Of a stretch of 64,000 bases of DNA, positions 21,521 through 32,391 are shown in pieces. Location of the stretch: NCBI RefSeq assembly GCF_020283565.1, contig NC_060060.1, positions 73,908,353 through 73,972,352 of the forward strand. The letters are read 5' to 3'. The stretch comes from Trifolium pratense (lineage: Eukaryota > Streptophyta > Magnoliopsida > Fabales > Fabaceae). Below the pieces are notes generated by a model. It saw only the letters and a program-made list of their open reading frames with translations, had not been told where the DNA came from and searched no databases. Position 1 is the stretch's first letter; each line of letters begins with the position of its first letter. The position numbers and the translations under genes are program-made.

Positions 21521-21636
21521 ATTAGAATTTGAAAGGCATATACTCAACCACAAAAGCTAGCTTGAGAGTTGAGGTTTGCACTACACTTATAAAGGCTATC
21601 TATGCCATATCTCTAGCCAATGTGGGACTTCTAACA
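21520..21636 (-). repeat. Inner TRIM-like LTR with its own PBS and PPT
   Basis: On the minus strand a 117-bp block starts TGTTAGAAGTCCCACATTGG and ends TTCTAATA. A purine tract comes before it (complement of CACCCCCTCACGTC at 21637-21650). A second primer-binding site comes directly after it (TGGTATCAGAGC, complement of 21508-21519). Size and sequence style (CCAATGTGGGACTTCTAACA on the + strand) match terminal repeats of small TRIM elements. It shows that the larger element contains a remnant of another LTR element. Confidence 0.7.
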
Positions 21637-21755
21637 CACCCCCTCACGTCCAGAACTGAACAAGCTGGAACGCGGGATCAACAACAACGGGTGGCCCAAA
21701 TATGGGAGGTCTCCACAACAAACAACAAATGGATCTAGGATAGGCTCTGATACCA

Positions 21756-22022
21756 TGTTAGAAATCATGGAATCGAAGGGATAAAGATCATAGATGTCGG
21801 CAAGATAGAGTGCATAAGAGTATTCATGAGGAAGATACTCATAGAAATTCATATTGAATGAATATAGATTGATAAAAGAATGATTAAAATGTACAATGGA
21901 GTAGTTTATTTATAGGACTATTTGGAGTAACTAACTCCCTAACTAACTTTCTAACCACCTAACCAACTTAGTAACACATCAACTAACTCTAGTTGATTAA
22001 CTAATTATCTATATTCTTAACA
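21756..22022 (-). repeat. LTR (5' LTR in element orientation)
   Basis: 267 bp, TG...CA, one mismatch to its partner at 19337-19603. The initiator-Met-type primer-binding site lies directly against it at 21743-21755. Confidence 0.92.
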
Positions 22023-22660
22023 CTATGTGTAAAGGGTTTGCTTTTATGTAGCAAATGTGTATTATGTAAAACACTTTTATCTGAGGGGCGTGACAAATTC
22101 AATTGTTGAAGGATGCAAAAATAATTTTGTCGTTCGCTAATTAAGATGTGAAATCTGTTTGCAAGCTAAGATGCAATCAAAGATTATTTTGGTAATTTTG
22201 CAAGGCACGTGAGAATGTATGAGGGGCACGACAATAAATTCTCTATCATAACATTTTCTAATGCTGATTGTTTATTTGTCTTTTTTGTTTACAATGGAGC
22301 TGAAGATTGAACCTAATACCTCATGCTTACTACCTTAATCCCTCACCACTAAAACTAAAGAATATCATAGTTGTGTGTTGCGGTATTTAACTCATGCGTC
22401 GAGGGTTATCAATTTACAAGACCACACACATAAAAATATGATCGTATGGCGCAATTTCATTTTCTCTCCTAGACAAATTCAATAAAGCTATCTCACCCTC
22501 CCTTTGAATTTGACATCATCACCCTGCCTGATTACTGCCAGGCTTAAAAGAAAATCCATAAATACAAACCATCAAATAAATCATTAAAGGGAATATCGCA
22601 CCAGTAACCACAATAAGGAACAACTCTTCATAGAACTTCTAAACCAGGAACCATAGTGGT
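22023..22660. other. Intergenic with SINE-like remnant
   Basis: No gene is visible. At about 22283-22350 the minus strand reads like a tRNA-derived SINE head, with an A-box-like TGGTGAGGGATTAAGG and a B-box-like AGGTTCAATCTTC. A similar head is at about 53160-53240. Confidence 0.45.
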
Positions 22661-25343
22661 TTACATGTCCCTCAACAACTGAGCAGCAAAAATCAAAAGC
22701 TCTACCATTTCGAGCCCAGCAGCAGAAATGGTGTCTATCTTCTCTTCGTCGCGTTCCTGATGGACTGTGTCTACGCCCTCACGATCTCCAATGTAACCAA
22801 CTTCTGTCTCAATTGACCAACTGATTGGTAAGGAGCTGCCAAGAGCAGTTCTTAAAAGTTTTGCCTCATTGATAACACCATTAAGGACTTCTAAAACACT
22901 GGAAACTGTACCTTCAGAAGTCACAGACTCCTTGACCTAAAACCATATCAAGCATAAAATCATGTAATTTTTTTTTCAAGTTTCAAAATTTAAAAGATGA
23001 TATGATTCCATGTTATTTCCAATGTTCCATGCAAGAAGCTGATTTTGAACAATTTTTTTTGTAACTCCAAAAACATGGAATCCTACCATCAGGAGGCCTC
23101 CCACTTTCCCCAACTCTTTAAAATACAAAAAATTGTAATTTTGGAACAAAATAGTATGATACCTTCCAAAGTGAAAGGCGAAGTCTATGAATTGATGAAG
23201 TTAAATGCTCCATGCTGTCCATGCTTTCTTTAAGAGTTGCATTTTCAATCTTCATTCTGATAAATGATAAGAAAACTATATAAACAAACAGAAGGCTGAA
23301 AAGAAACATGGTTTGTCAAAGAGGTATCCTCAAACAGGTCAAATAGATCTGGCATAGCTTAAACTATCCAGCCAAAGTCATCCATTGATATAATAAAAGC
23401 AGAGCAGACTCCAAAAATTAACACATGCCTCGCAAAATCCACACTGCTGGATCTCTGGTTGTAGAAATTCCCTTCATTATTTATATTGCTGTCAACTTCT
23501 TTTCCACTAACATCCACCGGGCCTATCCACCGTTTCAAATATGATTTCTTCAGCAAGTTTTTTAAAGTTCCGTCTCTTTCACGAATAACAAGCTTTCTTT
23601 CTCCAGTGTCAACTCCTTGTTTAGTCTCATGGTCTAATTTTCTGCACATGCATTAAGAGATGAAATATTTTATTTTTCAATGGTGTTTGAAAGCAGTGAA
23701 AGTTAATTAGAAAAATGAAATGAAGCTAACTTTTGATCAATAATCAAGCATCCAAACATAAGATTACAGGAAGAAAAAATGTATATTCTCACTTACTGCA
23801 TAAAGGTATCATGTTACTTTGTTTAACAAGCAATACACTAATTTAAAAAAGAAATGCCGACATAGTGCCTGAAGGGAAAAGTGGTGGTGTTGGCAATTAG
23901 ACATGCTTAAGATTTTATACAACAATAAATAAATAAAAACTTTGAGCTTCGCACTTTCAGGATACAGGTACTTTTGTGTTATTTTTTAACCAAACTAGAA
24001 CACTTTTCCCACACCGTAGAGTTCAGTTCTTCTTGTGTGGATTATGTAGTCACTAATCGGTGCCTAACTTGGAGGAAAGAGTGCAATTAACCGCCAACGT
24101 GTCAAATCTTTATGGTACGAATAATTTATGCGATAATATTACCACTAGCTAGGTCATTGCCTGTAAGCAATTTTATCTTTTAAAACTACACAAAGAATGT
24201 TAGTATAAAATTTTACCTTTTTCTATGGATATATTTATCGATAAGAATAGATTTAGATGCTTAGCAACAATTAGCTACAAAATCACAGAACATAGTAAAA
24301 ATATCTAGTATACAAAAATATTGAATTTGTAACCATCTTTAGAAAAGTAATCATACTCCAAAAGTAATTGATGTTCCTGCTTTAATTGTGCCAATTCCAT
24401 TAGAGCTTTCACCTTTTCATTAGTAACCTGTAGTAAAACACAACTCTCAGATTAAAATACTATTTCCGAGCATTGGATAATATCAAAACCCTTGTACATG
24501 TGGCTTTAAAATATAGTTCCCCTAATCCACAAATCAGAGGCACATAAAACTGCTTTGGATATTTTGAAGAGGACTCTTAGTAAAGCTTCATTTTCTGAAG
24601 GATACGAATACAAAAATTGCAAATGAAAATAAAAGAACAAAATAACCACAAACTTAGATATTGCAAACATACAACTAATTTTCGTCTCGGACCTGTATAG
24701 TATAGTATACATAACGCGACCATAAGCAACTTTCTAAACTCTAACCATCACAAAGCTACTAGCATCTAAATGTTCCAGGTGTCTGAAGCAAAGATATGAC
24801 AGACAATTACCTGTAACAAGTTCCTTTGAAGTTCTTCAGTCTTTGTTTGAAGGGCTGAATTCACATTTCTCTCCAATAGATGTCTTTCTTCTTGCTGCGA
24901 TAACAGCATTAATGCATCAACCTGAAACATAATGCACGGTAGGAAACAAGAAAGCTAGATTGTCATAAATCAGATGCAAAATATATTTTGATCAGTAAAA
25001 AACCTAAGAGGAAAAGCGAAAACTAAATACATGGACACATTAAAATAATGTGCCTGATGGTTAACTACCTTTTCTTGCAATGCCATTGCTAAAGCATCAG
25101 ATGAATCACCTTGTCCATCAGCTTTTACTGCTAGTGAGCCAAGACAAGTACCCTGTAAGGAGTAACAGAAAAACTTAATGACTTCCAAGCATTGTATCTA
25201 GCAAACAGATTATCAGTGAAATAAAGCCGACTCATCTAGACCAAGTTGGGACATTTAATTGCAGCTAAGAGTTATCACAACACTTTCTATTAAGAATAAT
25301 TAATGCCATTGTTATGCCAACAAGATTAACTTATCTAAAATTT

Positions 25344-25374
<31 letters not shown>

Positions 25375-28300
25375 GATAAGTCCTCTTAAACTAGTCAAAT
25401 GTATTGATCAATAGTGTGAACACGACTACAAAGTTTTTTTTTTATATCATAGGGAAAACTCGTTGCATTCTTCATCATCCGGCTGGACGAATTTCACTTG
25501 AAGATAGGTGATTGGGCTGGCTCCAGGTCAAAGTAGCAGGCTCAATCCAGGCTGAAAACAATTAGGATGGCCCAAGAAAAAACACATTTTCCTGTGATGT
25601 TCTTTTAGTTCCTTTTTTCCTATACTTCTCTTCTTTTCAATTTCTATGTATTTATTCATAACTCAATAATATTTTCAATTCTCAATTGTGTACATCTTCA
25701 AGATAAGCAAGTTATTGTAATTTTGAATAATATTAAAATATATCATATTCTTCTACTACACTACGCACTATTAATTATAGATCCATAAGCCACCAATCAC
25801 TATAACATAAGTGTCCTATTTGCTATTAACAACATGAGATGTTCCATTGAGAAAGAAATGCAGTACTAGTGAGCAGTTTCAAACCTTGGACTGTGAAACA
25901 GTTTTATCTTGCAGGCTTATGTGTGCATCCCCACATTCATTCTCTTCTACTTCTGTGTCTCTTTGAGAGACCAAAGTTGGCTCAATATCCTGATCGAACC
26001 TCCTGACTCTTTCATCAATCACATTGATTATGGATTTAATAGTGGAATCCCCATCACTAAGTAAATTCATAATACAATCCCTATACTGAAAATGATGATG
26101 TTTTAAATCTGCTATGCCGTTCTCAATCACTTTGTTCATATAAATCTGCAAATGAGTCATCAGAAATCAGAATTTGTAAATGGATTAAAGTGACCTTTTA
26201 CTTTTCAACGTTATATGAACACTCACTTGCTTTTGTTCCATTGAACTGACTCTCTTCTTCAGATGATTTTCAATTTCCAAGCCCTAAAGCATCCAAAATG
26301 CAAAAAGAATAACTAATGGTTGAAAAGTAAGGTTAACAAGGTAGCAATGAGATGAGTCAACAGCAGAGGTAAACTACAAGTCTAAAAGCGTACCACCCTA
26401 AGTTTACTTTGAAGAAAGTCCACAGAATTGTTTACTTTGTCCAGCTGCTCTTCTAATGCACTCTGTCTGAGAAATTGTTATTCAAAATATGTACATAAAA
26501 CAGAACAAAGAATCTCAACACAATAATTTCCCAAGTACGTATGGCAGTGATCTGCCATTACAACAGTTAAGATGCCAAATCAAACTTGGCTGTAAAGAAA
26601 TTTAGCAGGTATTTTACCGGCCACCAAACTGAGTAACCAGAATAAGGAACACCTTGTCTAATTATCACGGAAACAGTATCAGGATTCTGAAATCTTACAA
26701 TATATTTAGAGGTGGAAGCATCATTGAAACTCCATAACTCCTCAGAGTCATCCAAAAGACTTGTACATTTAACATCCCAACTTGTATCTTCAAATTCTTT
26801 CTGGGAACATTGCCTGATCTGAAAGAATTTATCAATAACCTGTAAAATTTTGTGAGCACCATAAAGTGAGAACAAATATCATAAACATGCCTAAATACAA
26901 ATACTTTTATTAGCATGTAAAGTGTGTCTAGGTGAGCATTTGCATCTTTTAGATTGTCTTGATTTTGTAAACTTTATTTTGGCTAAGTGGGTTTGAAATG
27001 AAGTAATTAATATTTGGAAACTTTCAGTTCAAAAACAAAAACAAGTTTTTTCATAATGTTTTAAAAAAGCATTACTGACCAGTAAGAAACAAGTCATATC
27101 ATGTATACTCAAATCCATGAATAGTTGTAACATATACTTTGTTATCTAATGCATAACGAAGAAATTGATAAGAAATGTGTAGAACAATGCGGCTTTTAGA
27201 TTATTACTTTCCTGTATCCTAAGAAACTGTTTGATAAGCTCTGAATTGTACAACAAAGGAAATTAAATGGGATAAATAGAGTAGGAGACGGGGGAGAAGG
27301 TGAGAACACTACCTTCTTAAATTTTTCATTTTGCTCTATATACATTGCTTGATCACTCTGCATAGCATCATTAAATTCCTTTTGCTTAAGACAATCTGAG
27401 GCGAGTTCTTCTACCCTGTGTTGGAGATTGATTGCAAGTGAAATCAAAAGACTTTTCTAAGAAAAACATGTCCACGTGTAATGGAAAGAAAAAAAATGCA
27501 ACATGGTATAAACATTACTAAAATATGCACATAAGTCACAACCATGTTTAATAAGTTACCATGCAAAAAGGTATCAAATTCTCTAATTGAGTTTGCATGG
27601 TCCTTCATATAAAAAAGTGGAGCACAAACACAGCTGTTGATATTTCGGAAATCGATTCTAACAGAAACAAATGTAAAACGGAGTATGGAAACACAGCAAA
27701 GCATTGCCAATTGGCCATGTATGATTAATTATGCATTTCAAATGGGATATTATTTGAAAAAAAAGGTCAAACACATCTTCAATTGGCAATAGACAGTTGT
27801 TTTAATTATTGGGCCGATCTTCATATTTTTGTCTCATAGTTTCTTTGCACCAAATATAAAAAAGGCAACAAATGTATCATGGCATCAGCGTCTAAATAGA
27901 TGAAGCAAAAACAAGATTTTTTCTGGTACCTCCCAAGTCATCTACCCTTATCTTACATATTTCTTGGGTATTCAGTTGATAAATATGAACTTATATGATG
28001 GAAAGATTGGGAATACCTTTTGAGGAAGCCGTCTATTTGTTGTGACATCGCCTCCTCTTTTTCCTTGGCCTTTTCAGCCTGTTAGTTCATGAAAAATATT
28101 TAGACTTCAGAATATCAACCACCATTAAACTAAGAACTAAGAAGTACATAGTATAGTAAGGAAAATATTGTTTTAGTGAAAAGCAACAAGTATCATCACC
28201 TCAATTATTGCATGATCTCTTTCAGCAAACGCAGCAGCTACACAGCCCTGGAAAAATTTAACCTGCTTCTCGGCTTCCATATTCTTGACACATGAATTTA

Positions 28301-29062
28301 AAGAATGTGATTTAATCATGTATAATAATGTCAAAGCACATATCAAGAATATAAACCTCACAAGTAATGATCCAAAAAATGTTAATTCTTTTAACAAACT
28401 CTAGCACTTGCACTTAATCAATTTATATGTTGGATTATGAATTGTTCCCATAATAAACAAAACAGAAAGGAGAGAAGATACCTTTGAAACCTCGGCGTTG
28501 TGTAAATCTGCCAGTTGACCCTGTATACATACAGTACAATAAGAAAATAAACAAAACAGAAGGAATTATTATTTATTTAAAACAGCAAAAACAAAAAGCT
28601 TAATTACTACTGACTTTAATTCTGTAAGCCTCAGAAAGCTCCTCCTGTAGATTTAGAGTATCTCTAGTGCACACAGCCAACTTATTTTTCAGGCTCTCAA
28701 TCTCCTGCTCCAGTCCAGCTGTCCTAATTGGGCATGAATTAAACACAATCAGTACATTTTTGGTGTGCTTGATACAACAAATACTCAATTGTACATAGAT
28801 TTCCTGATAGAAAATAGATACCTTTGAAAATGCATTCGGGTAGCGACAGCAAGATAACCAGGACCAGCTTGTTGCATGCATAGTTGTTCGATATCTTTGC
28901 GCAATTCATCACGCTCTAAAAATCATATACTCCAAAATTTGAATAATATTCATAAAATACGAGTACTTGAAAGCAAAATTAAAGAAATGTGCATACATAC
29001 ATACCTTGTTCGAGTTGTCGGATACGAGTCAACAATGATTCATCACTAATACCCTCAGCCAT
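22661..29062 (-). CDS. Long coiled-coil protein, myosin-heavy-chain-like
   Basis: Seventeen exons on the minus strand give about 640 residues: 29005-29062, 28822-28915, 28615-28723, 28482-28520, 28200-28283, 28017-28078, 27313-27415, 26699-26839, 26397-26462, 26227-26283, 25885-26145, 25069-25152, 24811-24921, 24357-24427, 23429-23641, 23163-23256, 22661-22936. The N-terminus (MAEGISDESLLTRIRQLEQE, then RDELRKDIEQLCMQQ) and most later exons are rich in Leu/Glu/Lys heptads, so the protein is largely coiled coil. It contains GYLAVATRMHFQR, AEKQVKFFQGCVAAAFAERD and ELWSFNDASTSKYI, which I recognise as a conserved but uncharacterised plant family. No motor domain or membrane segment is present. 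Phase is consistent throughout, but one junction (exon 15 to 16) needs a GC donor. A cytoskeletal or scaffold role is only inference. Confidence 0.85.
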
Positions 29063-29358
29063 TCTGGAAATTAAATTAAATAAAAAATAAATTAGAAATT
29101 GGGTTTAAAGCTAAATAATTATTATCATGATTCGCATAGAGAGAGATGTATAATTAAGAAGTGGAGTAACCTGAAGGGTTTGGTTGGTGGAATTGGAAAA
29201 CCCTAAACCCAAAACAATTGAAAGAATCGATGATGATGATACCGTCGAAGCACAACACAAGCGCTGTATTGTATTGTAACGTCTTCAACAACAAAGGCGA
29301 GAGACTACGCCACGATTTGACAACCTGTACTGTACTGTACTGTACTGTTGTTACACAT

Positions 29359-29366
29359 TTTCGCGC
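29359..29366. promoter_or_regulatory. E2F-like site upstream of coiled-coil gene
   Basis: TTTCGCGC, an exact E2F/DP consensus octamer, lies about 300 bp upstream of the start codon at 29062. Nearby, a CTGTACTGTA-type short repeat lies at about 29324-29347. Confidence 0.4.
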
Positions 29367-30415
29367 AACTTCTTCATTTTTTTATTTATTTTTTGCCAAT
29401 TTTTTAATACAACAATTTACCATAAAATGATGTTATTATAATTTTTATTTTTTTTACTAAAATTATCATTATTATTTATAGAAAAATAAATTTATATTCT
29501 TTTTTTTTACTAAAAAACAATTTATATTTTATTTTACTAATAAACATGTTTATTATTTCACATGTCTTTACTTCAATATATTTTTTTTATCGAGTAGCCT
29601 AATGAGTACGTCTGCGCAAATTCAGAAGAATAGAAAATTCAAGGTTCAAACTCCGATCATTTCATTAATAATTATCAATTTAATTACACTTACGGAACAT
29701 AAATCATTTTTCATTTGAAGGAAGAAAAAGATATTTATGACTCGCCGTAATTTTGTCAAATTCATTGCAATATAAAAATTCACTACTCCACATATTCAGA
29801 AATATTTTTCCCACCCAAAGCAAAGCTTCATACTAACCAAATTTTTATACATCTTGGCTCAATACTCCATCTTGCCTTTCTTAGTTTGGTTTATGTTAAT
29901 AATTGGAAAAACTACTATTTAATTCTGGATGTATAACTCGTTGTGATAGTCCTTTTAACCGGACAACCACCATTATTTGTTGGGAGCCTTTTAAAGGTAT
30001 ATATAGCATTAGTCCATACATTGAAAGTCGGTTGCAAGAAACAAGCACAAACTCCTACCATGCCAAGACCAAGACAGACTAATGCAATTTTTTAACTACA
30101 AACTAGGCTCCCGACAATTACAAAGATGTGTCGTAAATTGCTGCAATTGAACCCATTTTAATGTTTTATTTCATTGGCTTTCTGCTTTCACAAGGTGGTA
30201 GAGAGCAGGAGATTAAAGAACTACGGATTTAACTTGTTAACTATACAAAGCCCTATGAATTTGGCAAAGTTGTCCTTGAGAAGCAATAGTTCATGTTACT
30301 TATTTATAAAAAGAAACGGTCAACAAGGGGCAACACATGAAAGAAACTAGAAACAATTTTCATTGAGCTCAATGCTAAATACACTTCAATTCAATCTGTG
30401 CAGAGTAAACTCTTC
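29367..30415. other. Intergenic with tRNA-like SINE remnant
   Basis: AT-rich, with no gene visible. About 29590-29700 (GTAGCCTAATGAG... then GGTTCAAACTCCGATC) resembles a decayed tRNA-derived SINE head. The rest shows nothing I can name. Confidence 0.4.
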
Positions 30416-31650
30416 TTAGAAGCAGGCATCCAATAGACAGCAACAGCAGAGAGCAGCACAACTGCATCAGTATACAAACATAAACAAACCAGTATCATCT
30501 GTTAAAAATATGTATCAGTCATATAAAGCAGCAAAAAATTGTTAGTAACTCTGTCTATAAACAGTTAAACACATTTGTTTTGATGTGAATCATAAGTATT
30601 GGACTTTGTTTATTTAATATATGTTTTAAATGTAGTATTTAAAAAAAAATGGTGAACTGAGATGAGGAAATTAACCACCAAAACAAAAACTCCTTACCCA
30701 TCATGCCACTCGAAATATTGGAAAGTTTTCTCATCAAAATGAGATGAGATTTGAAAACAAATTATAAAAAGGGCATTCTTCAATCTTCTGCCAACTTATC
30801 TCTTTCACTTACATCATGTGCTTTACGCTTTCCCAATTCAATTTTATGTTCATCAATCTCGCTTTTCTGATATTTCAGTTGTAATTTAAGCTTTTCATGA
30901 TCACGACAAATCCTTTTGGAAGTGAGCGCTGACACTAGACTGTAATTTCCTAATCCATTCACCATACTAACTTATCCTTTGTTGTTTGCTTGAATAGTAT
31001 TGGTCAAATTGAATACAGGTTTATCATTCCTTGGAGTCCCTCCCTCCATATACAGGTTCATATATGGTTTTGGGGACGCCCATCTTTTTGGGACATGTCC
31101 AATGATGCTTTTCATTTGGTGCAAGGCATGCATAAAGACCCGACTTCAACTATAATAATTAGCCAACCAATCCTTTTTCCTAAAATGTGTCGATGCATAT
31201 TCTATGCATAATTATGAAAGTCTTCCTAGTTTTTATTGAATTCTACAAATATAGTTGCAAAGTAACCTCCAAAATTTCATGGATGTTTGACTCGAATTGG
31301 TTTGAAACTGACCAAAGTCTCCCGATTAAAACAAACAAGGCATTTGTGAAAGGTTATTTGATCCGGGTTTGAAAGTACAAAAGCCTCTAAGTCACAATAC
31401 CTAGATTGGGTGCACTCAGCACCTTGTGACTGCATGCAGTCAGTGAAATGAAGACAATCAAGACCGCTCAATTGAGATCATCAAGGTTCAATTTGGTTGG
31501 AGTCAAACTTGTATGGGAATATGGAGGTTACTTTAGAATATGGGGAAAACTTGAATAATGTAATGTTATTTGACATTTGAAAGAAAATAGTACCACTCTA
31601 TAATACTATAGTACAAGAATTGGTTAATTAATACAGAGCAGAAGTCTTGG

Positions 31651-31715
<65 letters not shown>

Positions 31716-32233
31716 CAGTACAATACACGTTTTGCCGGGAAATGGCGATGGAAATAACTGGTAAATCGAACGGATCTGACTCAACGATTCAAACAAATTA
31801 TTGGAATGAATTAATACAATGAGAAAGAGAAAGAGAAAGAGAAGGTAACGTACCAGCCTTCTAAGCAACCAGGGCTCGATGAATTGTTGTTGTTATTATG
31901 ATGATGAGGTGGTGGTGGTTGAGCGTATTGAGGAGCGTACTGAGGAGGATAACCTTGCGCTGGGTATGGTGGCGGTGGATATCCTTGCGGTGGATAACCC
32001 GGCGGAGGATATCCTTGCGGTGGATATCCTTGTGGTGGATATCCCGGTGGTGGTGGATATCCCGGTGGCGGATATCCTTCCTTTCCGTATCCCTCCGGCG
32101 GATAACCTAATAATCAAAAATCAAATTCATAATTGAATAATTAAACAAAATGAATTTGCATGCAGAGAAAATGTGAGAAACCTTGTGGCGGCGGAGTTCC
32201 GACGGGTGGCTGTTGTTGATTGTAATAACTCAT
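30416..32233 (-). CDS. CYSTM protein (Gly-Tyr-Pro-Pro repeats, Cys-rich tail)
   Basis: Three exons (32182-32233, 31854-32106, 30416-30461) with GT-AG borders give 116 residues. The N-terminus MSYYNQQQPPVG is followed by about ten GYPPP/GYPPQ repeats, a His/Asn run (HHHNNNNN) and the Cys-rich CYSTM end (GCLEGCCAALCCCCLLDACF). CYSTM proteins are short plant and fungal proteins attached to the plasma membrane by this hydrophobic Cys-rich end and are linked to stress tolerance. The last exon (15 codons plus stop) is separated by a 1.4-kb intron that holds an (ATT)n microsatellite and an IDN2-like fragment. A hAT-like element sits about 160 bp upstream of the start codon, so the promoter may be partly transposon-derived. 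Confidence 0.88.
30780..30965 (-). pseudogene. IDN2/FDM-like coiled-coil fragment in CYSTM intron
   Basis: The minus strand encodes RICRDHEKLKLQLKYQKSEI followed by ELGKRKAHDVSERDKLAED. This resembles the coiled-coil segment of IDN2/SGS3-like RNA-directed DNA methylation proteins (XS-XH family). Only about 45 residues are present. There are no XS or XH domains beside it, and it lies inside the large CYSTM intron. I read it as a captured gene fragment. The family match is from memory of the motif style. Confidence 0.5.
31652..31714. repeat. (ATT)n microsatellite
   Basis: About 20 uninterrupted ATT units in the second intron of the CYSTM gene. The open frame encoding poly-Asn here is an artefact of the repeat. 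Confidence 0.95.
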
Positions 32234-32310
32234 TGGTGTTGTTATAATTGTTTGCTTTGTTGTTAAGGCAGTTATTAATTAATTAATAATAATACTAATA
32301 TTTTGTCTTC

Positions 32311-32334
32311 GAAGAAGAAGAAGAAGAAGAAGAC
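32311..32334. repeat. (GAA)n tract in CYSTM 5' leader
   Basis: About seven GAA units lie 80-100 bp upstream of the CYSTM start codon (CTT-rich in gene direction), between the gene and the hAT-like element. Confidence 0.85.
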
Positions 32335-32391
32335 GATGATTGATAGTATAATAATAATGAATCAAAATCAATGATGTGTGGTGTGTGGGTG

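Larger units (their letters stand above)
19337..22022 (-). mobile_element. Young non-autonomous LTR retrotransposon
   Basis: Two 267-bp LTRs (19337-19603 and 21756-22022, TGTTAGAAAT...TATTCTTAACA) differ, as I read them, at a single base (19480 A versus 21899 G). A perfect 5-bp duplication CTATG flanks the element (19332-19336 and 22023-22027). The element reads on the minus strand. The primer-binding site TGGTATCAGAGCC (complement of 21743-21755, initiator-tRNA-Met type) directly follows the 5' LTR, and a purine tract lies against the other LTR (complement of 19604-19618). The 2.15-kb interior has no gag-pol homology I can recognise, so the element must have moved with enzymes supplied in trans. 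The interior is itself composite (see 21520-21636). Confidence 0.92.

Noticed and set aside
31566..31868. Open frame with a long poly-Asn run
   Set aside because: It is the translation of the (ATT)n microsatellite in the CYSTM intron.
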